Source of the DNA: Rhodospirillales bacterium
GTDB taxonomy: Bacteria > Pseudomonadota > Alphaproteobacteria > Rhodospirillales > Defluviicoccaceae
Direction of reading: 5' to 3'
DNA length: 64,000 nucleotides
Assembly: GCA_016712595.1 (NCBI GenBank)
Contig: JADJQT010000001.1
Span: forward strand, 186,001-250,000
The notes beneath the pieces are model-generated. The model worked only from the letters and a program-made list of their open reading frames with translations. It did not search any database and was not told the origin of the DNA. Positions 34,715 to 43,889 of the stretch are shown in pieces (position 1 is the first letter of the stretch; every line of letters begins with the position of its first letter). The position numbers and the translations under genes were made by a program.

Positions 34715-35863
34715 ATGGGCCGTTTCCTGCACGTCGTACCGGTGCCCGTTTCGCGCGAGCCGGTCAGCCTTCGCTCTGTCGACCGGGCCATGGCTGACCT
34801 GCGGCGTGGCCGTCCGGTCGCCGTCGCCGGCGGTGGCGGTACCGCATCTCTCGTTCTCGCGGCAGAGGCCGCCACACCGGAAAGTCTGCGCTCGCTTGCC
34901 GATATGGCATCGACCGCGCCCGTGGTGGTGATCACCTCGCGTCGAGCGGCCGTTCTCGGTCTGGGGCGCATCGGCCTGAAGGCCGTGGCCGCCGCCGTCG
35001 CCGACGGATTGACCGCGGACCTGGTCCAGGCGCTGGCCGATCCGTTGGCGCAAAAACCCGATCTTCCGCTCGAAGCAATCCAGGTGAGCGAAGCCGAACA
35101 GTATTCATGCGAGAGCGCGGCAGTGTTGCTGGTAAAGACGGCACGGCTGTTGCCGGCAGTCGTCAGCGCCGCGATCAACGCCCCGGATGCGGACGATTTG
35201 CCGAATTGGGCGAATCGCCATGGGTTGCTGTGGGTCGATGCGGGGGACGTCTTTCAGTACGATTTCACCGCCGCCCGCAGTCTAAAGCCGGTCAGTGAAG
35301 CGCGCGTTCCGCTGCTCGGCGCCGAGGACGCACGCATCGTCGCCTTCCGGCCGTATGACGGTGGCCTGGAACACCTTGCCGTGCTGCTGGGCGACCCGGC
35401 GCCGCCGGCAGCGGTGTTGACCCGCATTCATTCGGAATGCTTTACCGGAGATCTGCTCGGCAGCCTGCGCTGCGATTGCGGCGACCAACTGCGCGGAGCC
35501 ATTCGCGAAATCGCCTCTGCGGGGGGCGGCCTGCTACTGTATCTGGCGCAGGAGGGCCGCGGCATCGGTCTGGTCAACAAGTTGCGCGCCTATGAGTTAC
35601 AGGATCGGGGCTTCGATACCCTTGATGCCAACGAGCAGCTCGGATTCGATGCCGATGAGCGGGTCTACGTTCCGGCGGCGCAAATGCTGCGGCATCTGGG
35701 GTTCTCGCGCGTACGGCTGCTGACCAACAACCCGGGGAAGGTCGATGGCCTCGCACGCTGCGGGATCGTCGTCGAAGAACGAGTTCCGCACGCGTTTCCC
35801 TCGAACCGGCACAATGAGGTCTACATGCGAACGAAGGCCGGCCGCGGCGGCCACTTGCTGTAG
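34715..35863 (+). CDS. ribA: GTP cyclohydrolase II with degenerate N-terminal DHBP-synthase-like domain
   Basis: Protein of 382 residues. The C-terminal half (from about residue 185) is a complete RibA: zinc-binding cysteines in HSECFTGDLLGSLRCDCGDQ, the catalytic segment AQEGRGIGLVNKLRAYELQD and LLTNNPGKVDGL. It opens the GTP ring in riboflavin synthesis. The first ~180 residues occupy the place of RibB (3,4-dihydroxy-2-butanone 4-phosphate synthase) and keep the SVDRAMADLRRGRPVAV beginning, but I cannot find the acidic DDExREGE catalytic motif, so that activity is probably lost. The next gene begins on the base after its stop. Confidence 0.93.
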   Translation: MGRFLHVVPVPVSREPVSLRSVDRAMADLRRGRPVAVAGGGGTASLVLAAEAATPESLRSLADMASTAPVVVITSRRAAVLGLGRIGLKAVAAAVADGLTADLVQALADPLAQKPDLPLEAIQVSEAEQYSCESAAVLLVKTARLLPAVVSAAINAPDADDLPNWANRHGLLWVDAGDVFQYDFTAARSLKPVSEARVPLLGAEDARIVAFRPYDGGLEHLAVLLGDPAPPAAVLTRIHSECFTGDLLGSLRCDCGDQLRGAIREIASAGGGLLLYLAQEGRGIGLVNKLRAYELQDRGFDTLDANEQLGFDADERVYVPAAQMLRHLGFSRVRLLTNNPGKVDGLARCGIVVEERVPHAFPSNRHNEVYMRTKAGRGGHLL

Positions 35864-36361
35864 ATGGACATCACCGTCTCCGCCAGCGGCGGCCTCGCTT
35901 GGCCCGATTGCAGCGCGCGGTGCGCCATCGGCCGCTCCGGGCTGCGCGCGGCCAAGCAGGAGGGCGACGGCGCCACGCCCATCGGCCGATTTGCCCTGCG
36001 ACGCGTTCTCTTTCGCTCGGACCGGCTCGCCGCGCCCGAAACAGCGCTTCCTTGTGCTGTGATCGATCCCGATCTCGGATGGTGCGATGATCCGAGCGAC
36101 GCGGCCTATAACAAGGCGGTGCGCCTGCCCTACCCGGCCCGCCACGAGCGCATGTGGCGCGAGGACGCGCTCTACGACCTGCTGGCGATCATCGGCTATA
36201 ATGACGAGCCGGTCGTTCCGGCGCGGGGAAGCGCGATCTTCCTGCACGTCGCCCGTCCAGACTTCGGACCTACGGAGGGCTGCATTGCGCTTGCTCTCGA
36301 TCCGCTCCGCGCGCTGTTGCGCGTGTGCGCCCCGGGCGATCATGTATGCATTGGCGCCTAA
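35864..36361 (+). CDS. L,D-transpeptidase (YkuD family) catalytic domain protein
   Basis: Protein of 165 residues made almost entirely of a YkuD domain. The catalytic His and Cys lie in IFLHVARPDFGPTEGCIALA. A short alphaproteobacterial subgroup with KQEGDGATPIGRF near the start. There is no evident signal peptide, so its route to the peptidoglycan is unclear, or it may act on another substrate. Its ATG abuts the ribA stop, so it is likely co-translated. Confidence 0.85.
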   Translation: MDITVSASGGLAWPDCSARCAIGRSGLRAAKQEGDGATPIGRFALRRVLFRSDRLAAPETALPCAVIDPDLGWCDDPSDAAYNKAVRLPYPARHERMWREDALYDLLAIIGYNDEPVVPARGSAIFLHVARPDFGPTEGCIALALDPLRALLRVCAPGDHVCIGA

Positions 36362-36393
36362 GGCGGGCTGGTGCTAGTCCGCTCGCGCGTCGT

Positions 36394-37068
36394 CTAGCCG
36401 AAGCCTGCAGGCCGATCGCCGAAAATGGCCGTGCCGATGCGGACGTGAGTGGCGCCGAACTGCACGGCAATGGCGAAATCGCCGCTCATTCCCATGCTGA
36501 GTTGGCTCAGCCCATTGCGGTGCGCGATCTCTCGCAGCAGGGCGAAGTGCAACGAGGGTTCCTCGTCCACCGGCGGAATGCACATCAGCCCGTGAACCGC
36601 AAGGCCGAGATCGTCACGGCACAGGCGTACCAACGCGTCCGTGTCCTCGGGGAAAATACCTGCCTTCTGAGGCTCTTCGCCGGTATTGACCTGAACGAAC
36701 ACCGCTGGGAACCGTTCTTCCTGACGGCCGCACTCGACGATGGCGCGCGCGAGTTCAGCGCTGTCGAGCGTTTCGATCACGTCGAACAGGCGCACCGCCC
36801 GACGTACCTTGTTGCGTTGGAGCGGCCCGATCAGATGCAAGCGGAGATCCGGAACCTCGCGTTTCAAGTCTGGCCATTTGCTCTCCGCCTCCTGGACGCG
36901 ATTTTCGCCAAAAACCCGCTGGCCGGCGTCGATCGCGCGGCGCACCGTGTCCGGTCCATGCGTCTTGGACACGGCGACGAGGGTCACCGTCTCCGGCGCC
37001 CGCCGGACGGTGCGGGCCGCGGCGGCAATCTCGGCGCGCACCGAAGCGAGATTGGCGGCGACGTCCAC
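36394..37068 (-). CDS. PLP homeostasis protein (YggS family)
   Basis: Single-domain, alanine-racemase-fold protein of 224 residues that binds pyridoxal phosphate and keeps its level in balance. The cofactor lysine is Lys35 in TLVAVSKTHGPDTVR. GENRVQEAESKWPDL, LHLIGPLQRNKVRR and SMGMSGDFAIAVQFGATHVR are conserved family segments. It converges on the transpeptidase gene and is nearly back-to-back with the ThiE-like gene. Confidence 0.95.
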   Translation of the reverse strand: MDVAANLASVRAEIAAAARTVRRAPETVTLVAVSKTHGPDTVRRAIDAGQRVFGENRVQEAESKWPDLKREVPDLRLHLIGPLQRNKVRRAVRLFDVIETLDSAELARAIVECGRQEERFPAVFVQVNTGEEPQKAGIFPEDTDALVRLCRDDLGLAVHGLMCIPPVDEEPSLHFALLREIAHRNGLSQLSMGMSGDFAIAVQFGATHVRIGTAIFGDRPAGFG

Positions 37069-37148
37069 GATGGATGCGGTCCTCCTTGCGGTTCCGGTCT
37101 TCGGCGATGCGTAAGGCCGGGGATGAGGGGTGGCCGGACGGAGCGGCC

Positions 37149-37754
37149 ATGGCGAGCCTAGCAGAGCTGTGCCAGCGGCTCAAATCACCTGCCGCTCACC
37201 CATCGCTGCCACGACTGATCGCCATGACGGACAGCGAGAGATCAGCCGATCCGCTCGCGGTGATCCGTGGGCTTCCCGCGGGCAGCGCGGTGATATTCCG
37301 CGAGCGCGACGCGCAATGCCGGCAAGATGGCGCAAGGCGGCTCCGGCCGATCTGCCGACATAAACGCATCCTTCTGCTTATCGCCGGCGACTGGCGCCTC
37401 GCGCGTCAGCTCCGCTGCGACGGATTGCATCTGTCGGACGCGATGCTGCGGGCCGGCCGGCGCCACTGGCATCGGTGTCGGCCGTCGCGGTGGCTGGTGA
37501 CAACCGCCGCCCACTCCCCCGCGTCGATGCGGCGTGCCGCGGTCTCGGGAGTCGACGCCGTGCTGCTCTCACCGGTATTTCCGACGAAAAGCCACCCCGG
37601 CGCGCCGCCTCTGGGTGTATTGCGCTTCGTCCGCTGGACGCGGAGCTGTCCTCTTCCGGTCTTCGCCCTTGGAGGGGTGAATGAAGACACGGCGCGGCGG
37701 CTGGCCGCCTCACGGGCCATGGGCTTCGCCGCGATCTCGGCCTTCCTGCCCTAG
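37149..37754 (+). CDS. Thiamine phosphate synthase / TenI-like protein
   Basis: TIM-barrel protein of 201 residues from the chosen ATG at 37149; an earlier start at 37074 is possible. Family marks include DGLHLSD, LLSPVFPTKSHPGAPPLG and PVFALGGVNEDTARRL. At the segment that reads SAHT in standard ThiE the sequence is AAHS, so the catalytic serine may be absent, and it could be a TenI-type protein rather than a synthase. No other thiamine gene is nearby. Confidence 0.75.
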   Translation: MASLAELCQRLKSPAAHPSLPRLIAMTDSERSADPLAVIRGLPAGSAVIFRERDAQCRQDGARRLRPICRHKRILLLIAGDWRLARQLRCDGLHLSDAMLRAGRRHWHRCRPSRWLVTTAAHSPASMRRAAVSGVDAVLLSPVFPTKSHPGAPPLGVLRFVRWTRSCPLPVFALGGVNEDTARRLAASRAMGFAAISAFLP

Positions 37755-37981
37755 AGACCCTGCGGTTGCAGAGATGCGCAGAGGCGATTGCAACCGCGCC
37801 GGACAGGCTGCCGTCTCCCATGCACTTGAGGCCGGCGCGGCGCGAATTGTCAACGACCGGGCGAGAGCAGGCCAGGATCGCCGCTGGTCACTTGGGCTGG
37901 TCCTGCGGAGAAGTAGCTGCGCTTGAAGGTCTCGCCCCGGCCGAGGCGTGAGCCGCGGCCGGGACAAGTGGGGCGGAAACG

Positions 37982-40426
37982 CTAGAAAATGAAGTCGCCG
38001 GCGACGACGCTGCCGGTGCTGAGGGTGATCTGGAATTCGGCGGCATTATCACCGTCGATGTTCCCTTCGAGAATCCCGCCCGCGAAGCGGATCTGTCCGG
38101 CGGCGGTAAAGGCGCTGGTCCCGATGAAGACGAATGCCTGATCGCCGGAGACCAGCGTGTTGGCATCGATTCCCGCAAGATCGATCTTGTCGATGCCGGT
38201 CTGGAAATCGGTGATCACGTCACGCCCGGCACCGAGACCGGCCTCACCGATGCTGTTGAAGTCAAAATGATCCCCGCCGGCGCCGCCGGTCAGGAAGTCG
38301 GTGCCGAGACCGCCGGCGAGGGTATCGTTGCCGGCGGCGCCACCCAGAGCGTTGTTGGCGGAATTGCCGATGATCGAGTTGGCGAGGGCATTGCCGGTAC
38401 CATTGATCGCAGCCCCGCCGGTCAGGACAAGATTTTCGAGACCAGTACCGAGCGTGAAGGTTGCCGCGCTGCGAACGCTATCGATTCCGCCGGCAGCATC
38501 ATTGACCACATCGCCGGCCGCATTGACGATGTAGGTATCGTTGCCGGCGCCACCCGCCATCGTATCGTTACCGGCGCCGCCGTCGAGGGTGTCATTGCCG
38601 GCGTTGCCGACCAGCGAATCGTTGCCGGCGAGTCCGAAGAGTGAATTCGCCCCGCCGTTACCGATAACGATGTTGGCAAGGGCGTTGCCGGTGCCATTGA
38701 TCGCAGCACCACCGGTGAGCGTCAGGTTTTCGACATTGGCGCCGAGCGTATACGAGACGGTGCTTTCGACGCGATCGGTCCCGGGCACGGCAGCTTCGAA
38801 GACGACATCGCCCGCCGTGTTCACCCGGTAAACGTCGTTGCCGACACCACCGTCGAGCGAGTCGTTACCGGCACCACCGTCGAGCGTATCGTTGCCGGCA
38901 CCGCCGAGCAGGGTATCGTTGCCGGCACCGCCAAGCAGGGAGTCGCTGCCGTCGCCGCCGAGAAGGCGATCGTTGCCGGCACCGCCGTCGAGCGTATCGA
39001 GGCCGCCCAAGCCGGAGAGCACGTTGGCGGCGGTGTTGCCGATGATTGTATTATTGAGGGCGTTGCCGGTGCCGTTGATCGCTGCGGAGCCGAGCAGAGT
39101 GAGATTTTCGAGGTTGGCGCCCAGCGTATAGGTGATGCTGCTCTCGACCCGGTCGGTGCCGCCGCCGCCGGCCTCACTGATAACGTCCCCGGCGCTCTCG
39201 ACGCGGTAAACGTCGTTGCCGATGCCGCCGATCATCGAGTCTGACCCAAGCACGCCGTCGAGGGTGTCGTTGCCGGCGCCACCCACCAACGTGTCATCGC
39301 CGGCGCTGGCGAAGATGCTGTCGTCGCCGTCGCCTGTGCTGATGTAGTCGCGCCCACCGCCGCCATGGACGTAGTCGTCATAGCCGTAGGTGTAGACGAC
39401 GTCGTCTCCGCCCTCGGCAAGGATGCTCGAAGCGCCGTAAGAACTGCCGTAGATGGTATCGTTGCCGATGCCGCCGCGAATTTCCGGAACGTTCAAGAGG
39501 TGGGCGCTGGAGAAGTCGAGATAGTTGTTCCCATCATTGCCAGAGATATCGAAGCCGTTTCCTTGCACGTATTCGATACCGTAAGCCGACGAATAAAAGT
39601 TGTTGAGAACGAGATCGCTGCCGCCATAGTTGTCGACGGTGTCCGACCCGGCGCCGCCGATCAATACGTCGAACTCGTCGTCGCTGCCTTCGACGTAGAT
39701 CCAGTCATCGCCGCCGCCGCCGTCCTGGGTATCGACGCCGACATAGCCCCACAGCGTGTCGTTGCCATCGCCGCCGGAGAGACTGTCGTTGCCGCCGTAG
39801 CCGTAAAGATCATCGTTGCCGCCACTGCCGTAGAGTGTATCCGACGATACGTTCGATCCGTAGATCGTGTCATCTCCGCCGGCGCCATCGATGTAGGCAA
39901 CATTGCTGAGAGTGGTACCGTAAAAGTAAAGGTAGTTGCCGTTTGCGTTTCCGACAATCCCGTAGCCGTTACCGTAAAACACCTCGATACTGTTAGTCGA
40001 TGAACTGAAGGTGTTGAGGACGACGTCTGCCGATATATAGTTACCGACCGTATCGCTACCAGCGCCACCTTGGATACTGTCGAATTCGGCTTGGTTCGTG
40101 GCAACGTAGATGTAATCGTCGCCATCGTTGCCGTCGACCGTATCGGTTCCGGTGCCTCCGCCCCACAAGACATCGTTTCCGTCGCCGCCACTGATAGTAT
40201 CGTTTCCGTCCAAGCCGTAGAGCGTATCGTTCCCTGTATAGCCGTAAATAGTATCATCACCGCTGCCGGCATCTACGGAATCATTTCCGGCATTTGGACT
40301 GATGTAGTCATTGCCATCGTAGCCATAGACATTATCGTCCCCGGTAGTTACCGAACCGCTCACACCACCGGAACTATACCCAAGGTAAATCGTGTCGTTT
40401 CCGTTTGTCCCGTAAACATTGGCCAT
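37982..40426 (-). CDS. RTX-type calcium-binding repeat protein, probably secreted
   Basis: Protein of 814 residues built from Gly/Asp-rich nonapeptides (GGxGxDxLx), which fold as a calcium-filled beta-roll. There is no N-terminal signal peptide; the C-terminus (GAGRDVITDFQTGIDKIDL) is the serralysin/RTX terminal region usually recognised by a type I secretion system. The first half is rich in Tyr and Ser with two ~120-residue repeats; the second half has three modules with YTLGANLENLTL and INGTGNALNN. No enzyme domain is visible. No type I exporter is in the window. GAGAGGACAGG precedes the ATG. Confidence 0.9.
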   Translation of the reverse strand: MANVYGTNGNDTIYLGYSSGGVSGSVTTGDDNVYGYDGNDYISPNAGNDSVDAGSGDDTIYGYTGNDTLYGLDGNDTISGGDGNDVLWGGGTGTDTVDGNDGDDYIYVATNQAEFDSIQGGAGSDTVGNYISADVVLNTFSSSTNSIEVFYGNGYGIVGNANGNYLYFYGTTLSNVAYIDGAGGDDTIYGSNVSSDTLYGSGGNDDLYGYGGNDSLSGGDGNDTLWGYVGVDTQDGGGGDDWIYVEGSDDEFDVLIGGAGSDTVDNYGGSDLVLNNFYSSAYGIEYVQGNGFDISGNDGNNYLDFSSAHLLNVPEIRGGIGNDTIYGSSYGASSILAEGGDDVVYTYGYDDYVHGGGGRDYISTGDGDDSIFASAGDDTLVGGAGNDTLDGVLGSDSMIGGIGNDVYRVESAGDVISEAGGGGTDRVESSITYTLGANLENLTLLGSAAINGTGNALNNTIIGNTAANVLSGLGGLDTLDGGAGNDRLLGGDGSDSLLGGAGNDTLLGGAGNDTLDGGAGNDSLDGGVGNDVYRVNTAGDVVFEAAVPGTDRVESTVSYTLGANVENLTLTGGAAINGTGNALANIVIGNGGANSLFGLAGNDSLVGNAGNDTLDGGAGNDTMAGGAGNDTYIVNAAGDVVNDAAGGIDSVRSAATFTLGTGLENLVLTGGAAINGTGNALANSIIGNSANNALGGAAGNDTLAGGLGTDFLTGGAGGDHFDFNSIGEAGLGAGRDVITDFQTGIDKIDLAGIDANTLVSGDQAFVFIGTSAFTAAGQIRFAGGILEGNIDGDNAAEFQITLSTGSVVAGDFIF

Positions 40427-41091
40427 TTGACCTGTCCTCTCGCGTTTGTCAGCTTGTACTGTTCACCGCTAACTTGGACGACGCATTTCACCAGTCTCGT
40501 GTTCCTTAAGAGAGACTAACGTTTCGTAAATTGACACCTTGAGCTGTTTTACCGAACGCTCAGCCGAGCGTAACGGCGCGCACGCGCCAAGCGCATCCCC
40601 TCCCTCTGATCTGGCCGAAGTTCTCTTCCTCGCCGGTCACCTTGATCGGTGGGCACACCTCGTGTTCCGTCCGCTGAAAGCTGGTTACAGCCTTGCCTGC
40701 GCACGTCCGAGTCTCTCAGCGTCAAGGCGAAGCAATCGCATCGCCCACCACCTTCGCCGTGCCCTCAACGCGATCTTGGAAATCCGGTTTTGGCCGCAAC
40801 AAGCGGTCGTCCGCTGACACGAACGTGGCGCATATTGGGGCTTGGCGTGTCCCGCCGCCCGGTTTTCAACTTATTTTTGCCGTGCTTATGCCCTGTATAC
40901 GTGTGTCATGACATGCTCAGGGATGCCGTGCAAGGAGGTTCTGTAACGCTTTGGATAGCAATGGTTTTGGGGGCATGGCGGGGCAATAGCGGGGGATGAC
41001 GGCGCCGGAGCCGTGCTGCCGCTGAATTGCGTCCGCGTCTGATGCCAAGCGCGGCAAGCAATGCAGCGGATGCGCTATTCGCGATCCTCGC
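40427..41091. other. Gap between the RTX gene and the zinc importer
   Basis: About 665 bases with short open frames that do not look like protein. Its first part must contain the RTX promoter (reading leftwards). I noted a 10-base palindrome TGTCATGACA at 40,904-40,913 but no recognisable RNA gene or terminator. Confidence 0.4.
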
Positions 41092-42063
41092 TCAGGACGC
41101 GAGCGCCTTGGTCAGGGCCGCGACGTTGTTGCGGAACATGTCGAGATAAGTCGGCGCCGGGCCGTCGGGTGGCGAGAGCGCATCGGAATAAAGGGTGCCG
41201 CCGATGACAGCCGAAGTTTCACGGCGGATTTGCTCGATCAGCCGGGGATCGGTGACGTTTTCCATAAATACGGCAGGGATATGTTGACTACGGATTTGCC
41301 GGATCAATTTCGCCACATCCTTGGCCGATGCCTCGGATTCCGTGCTTACGCCCTCCGGTGCGATGAACTGCATGCCATAGGCTGCGGCGAAGTAGCCGAA
41401 CGCGTCGTGAGAAGTCACGACCTTGCGCCGGTCTTGAGGCAGCCGGGCGATGCTCGCCCGGACCTCGGCATCCAGGGCTTCGATCGCCGCGGTGTACTGC
41501 CGTGCATTGGCGCGGTAGACGTCCGCGCCGGCGGGATCGACCGCGCACAAGCCGTCGGTGATGTTCGCAACATAGATCGCCGCGTTGGCGAGGCTCTGCC
41601 ACGCATGCGGATCGATGCTCTCGGATGGCTCGCCGGTATTTGCGGTGTCGCCGTGCTGCCCGTGTCCCGCTGCCTTCGCGTCGTCTTCAGCGTCATCAAC
41701 GATTCGCGGCGCGACGTGATCGGTGGCGATGACGATTGGCCCGCGATAACCGGACGACGTGACCAGCCGGTCCATCCAACCCTCGAAACCGAGGCCGTTG
41801 ACGACAACCAACCGCGCACGGCTGACGGCCCGCGCGTCCGCCGGTGTCGGCTGGTAGACGTGCGCGTTGCCGTCCGGACCGACGAGTGTGGTCACCTGCA
41901 CCCGTTCGCCCCCCACCGCGTGCACCATGTCGCCCAGGATGCTGAAGCTGGCAATCACCGGAACGGGCGGATCCGCGCGGACCGGCATCGGGCTGAAGAT
42001 GGCCCCGGACACCAGGAATGCCGAAGACGCGATAAAGCGAAGGAAAAGTCGTCGAGACGACAT
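41092..42063 (-). CDS. Zinc/manganese ABC transporter substrate-binding protein
   Basis: Periplasmic cluster A-I (ZnuA/AztC-like) binding protein of 323 residues with a signal peptide (RFIASSAFLVSGAIF, cleavage near VRA-DPP). The metal ligands expected for this class are visible: His in GNAHVYQPTP, His in SIDPHAWQS, His in TSHDAFGYFAA and a late Asp in LYSDALS. A short His/Asp-rich insert (GHGQHGD) lies between the first and second ligands, favouring zinc. Last gene of the operon, 27 bases after the permease. Confidence 0.92.
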   Translation of the reverse strand: MSSRRLFLRFIASSAFLVSGAIFSPMPVRADPPVPVIASFSILGDMVHAVGGERVQVTTLVGPDGNAHVYQPTPADARAVSRARLVVVNGLGFEGWMDRLVTSSGYRGPIVIATDHVAPRIVDDAEDDAKAAGHGQHGDTANTGEPSESIDPHAWQSLANAAIYVANITDGLCAVDPAGADVYRANARQYTAAIEALDAEVRASIARLPQDRRKVVTSHDAFGYFAAAYGMQFIAPEGVSTESEASAKDVAKLIRQIRSQHIPAVFMENVTDPRLIEQIRRETSAVIGGTLYSDALSPPDGPAPTYLDMFRNNVAALTKALAS

Positions 42064-42090
42064 GGCGTTAACTCCAGCGATTGCGCTCTC

Positions 42091-42960
42091 TCATCGTTGC
42101 AGATGGGTTCCGGGCCGTCGGCGCACGCGCAAGCTGCCGTTTTGCCCGCAGACCAGGGAGACAATGTAAACGGCTCCGGCGGTCAGGATGATCGCCGGGC
42201 CCGACGGGAGGTTGTAGTAATAGGACAGCAACAGGCCGGCGGCGCTGGATGCAAAAGCGACGATGACGGACAAACCGATGAGCCCGGCAATACTGCGCGA
42301 CCAGAAGCGCGCCGCCGCCGCGGGCAGGATCATCAGGCCCACGGCCATCAGCGTGCCGAGTGCCTGAAATCCGCCGACCAGATTGAGGACGACGAGCACC
42401 AGAAAAGTGAAATGCACCGGTGAACTCGCCCGGCTCACCGAGCGCAGGAACTGCGGATCGAGACATTCCAGCACCAGCATCCTGTAGACGACCGCGAACG
42501 TGAGCAAGGTGACGGAGGCGATGGCGGCCATCAGCACCAGCGCCGCATCGTCGAGAGCCAGCACCGTGCCGAACAGCACATGTAGGAGATCGACGTTGCT
42601 GCCGTGGGTGGAGACGATCAACACGCCCGAAGCGAGGGAAATCAGATAGAAGGTTGCAAGGCTGGCATCCTCGCGCAGCGTCGTCGCCCGTGCGACAAGT
42701 CCGGAGAGAACGGCGACGAGGAGACCCGCAGCCAGTCCGCCGATCGTGATAGCCGACAGCGACAAGCCGGCGACAAGAAAACCGAGCGCGGCGCCAGGCA
42801 GGATGGCATGAGCCATGGCGTCGCCGGTCAGGCTGAGGCGACGCAGCATCAGGAACACGCCGACAGGTGCGGCCCCCAATGACAGCGCCAGGCAGCCGAC
42901 GAGCGCCCGGCGCATGAACGAAAATGCAACGAACGGCTCGATCAGGCCATCGAGGATCAT
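42091..42960 (-). CDS. Zinc/manganese ABC transporter permease (ABC-3 family)
   Basis: Inner-membrane permease of 289 residues with about eight to nine hydrophobic helices, for example LVGCLALSLGAAPVGVFLML and ITIGGLAAGLLVAVLSGL. It begins in a 4-base overlap with the ATPase gene and is the channel of the importer. LTGDAMAHAILPGAALGFL is a conserved ABC-3 family segment. Confidence 0.93.
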   Translation of the reverse strand: MILDGLIEPFVAFSFMRRALVGCLALSLGAAPVGVFLMLRRLSLTGDAMAHAILPGAALGFLVAGLSLSAITIGGLAAGLLVAVLSGLVARATTLREDASLATFYLISLASGVLIVSTHGSNVDLLHVLFGTVLALDDAALVLMAAIASVTLLTFAVVYRMLVLECLDPQFLRSVSRASSPVHFTFLVLVVLNLVGGFQALGTLMAVGLMILPAAAARFWSRSIAGLIGLSVIVAFASSAAGLLLSYYYNLPSGPAIILTAGAVYIVSLVCGQNGSLRVRRRPGTHLQR

Positions 42961-43769
42961 CGCCCCGTTCCACCCGATGTTTCGGCCTGTTCGTGCGCAC
43001 GCTCACAAATCCCAACGTATTCATCCCACGCTTCGCACAGTTGCCGCGCGCGATCAAGGTTGGTGGTTGTGAGCACCTGGCCAGTGTCTCCCCACGCGAC
43101 TGCCTCGCGCGCCAGCAGCAGGGCGCGGGGGAAGTGATTGCGCACCTGCTCCAGATCATGGAGCACGGCAAGAACGGTCCGGCGTTCGCGATGCCATTGC
43201 CGGACCAGCACCAGCAGGTCGTCAGCCGTCCGGCTATCGATCGCCGTGAACGGCTCGTCCAGCAAGATGAGCGGCGCGTCCTGCAGCAGCAGTCGGGCAA
43301 ACAGCATCCGCTGCATCTGTCCACCGGAGAGCGAGTCGATCAGGCGCCGCTCGAACCCCATCAGGCCCACGGTGCAAAGCGCTTCGGCGACGCGGATCTT
43401 GTCGGTTTTTCGCGCTGGACGAAAAGCGCCGATCCGCCGCCACAACCCCATCGCCACCATATCGAACACACTGATCGGAAAGCTTCTATCGATATCGGCC
43501 TGCTGAGGGAGATAGGCGACGTCGCGACGCTCGACTCCGCGTAGCCGCATGAAGCCGCTCAACGGACGCAGCAAACCGCTGATTCCCTTGAGCAACGTCG
43601 ACTTTCCCGCGCCATTGGGGCCGATCACCGCCAACAGATCGCCGCGCTCGACACAGCCGCCGAGATGATGGACCGCCGGATGCCGGTCGTAACCAAGGGT
43701 GAGATCGTCGAAGGCAAGGACGACATCCTCGCCCGGCGCTTTCGCCATTTCCTGCCTCTGATGGCTCAT
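42957..43769 (-). CDS. Zinc/manganese ABC transporter ATPase
   Basis: Cytoplasmic ATPase of 270 residues. Walker A is GPNGAGKSTLL, the signature is LSGGQMQRMLFARLL and Walker B is LILLDEPFTAID. Three starts are possible (43799, 43769, 43748). I prefer 43769 because its ATG overlaps the TGA of the small upstream frame in an ATGA; MAKAPG at 43748 has a fair ribosome-binding site (GAGGCAGGAA) and cannot be excluded. It powers the importer and is under the Zur-like site at 43,890. Confidence 0.92.
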   Translation of the reverse strand: MSHQRQEMAKAPGEDVVLAFDDLTLGYDRHPAVHHLGGCVERGDLLAVIGPNGAGKSTLLKGISGLLRPLSGFMRLRGVERRDVAYLPQQADIDRSFPISVFDMVAMGLWRRIGAFRPARKTDKIRVAEALCTVGLMGFERRLIDSLSGGQMQRMLFARLLLQDAPLILLDEPFTAIDSRTADDLLVLVRQWHRERRTVLAVLHDLEQVRNHFPRALLLAREAVAWGDTGQVLTTTNLDRARQLCEAWDEYVGICERAHEQAETSGGTGR

Positions 43770-43867
43770 GCCGCAATTCCCCACAGGACGACAAGCCAAA
43801 GCAGTGCGATGAGAACGATCACGATCCCGAGTCGGGCAGGCAGCCCCATCAGCAGCGGGGAAGTCAT
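43766..43867 (-). CDS. Candidate 33-residue membrane peptide upstream of the zinc importer
   Basis: A short frame starting ATG at 43867 encodes 33 residues, most of them one hydrophobic helix (LGIVIVLIALLWLVVLWGI). Its stop overlaps the ATPase start codon as ATGA, a coupling pattern seen between real genes. It starts about 23 bases after the Zur-like palindrome, so it would be the first gene of the transcript. There is no good ribosome-binding site before the ATG, and I know no family for it. It may be real or a chance frame. Confidence 0.4.
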   Translation of the reverse strand: MTSPLLMGLPARLGIVIVLIALLWLVVLWGIAA

Positions 43868-43889
43868 TTTGGAGGGCCGCTCACCAAAT

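Noticed and set aside
37936..37963. GC-rich hairpin (CCCGGCC / GGCCGGG) after the RTX gene as a terminator
   Set aside because: There is no T-run on the RTX strand, and GC-rich palindromes are common in this DNA.
38267..39131. Several plus-strand frames within the RTX gene
   Set aside because: They are repetitive mirror translations of the Gly/Asp repeats and have no start signals.
40539..40999. Two overlapping plus-strand frames between the RTX and zinc genes
   Set aside because: Products are unstructured and unrelated to known proteins, with no ribosome-binding sites and irregular third-base use.
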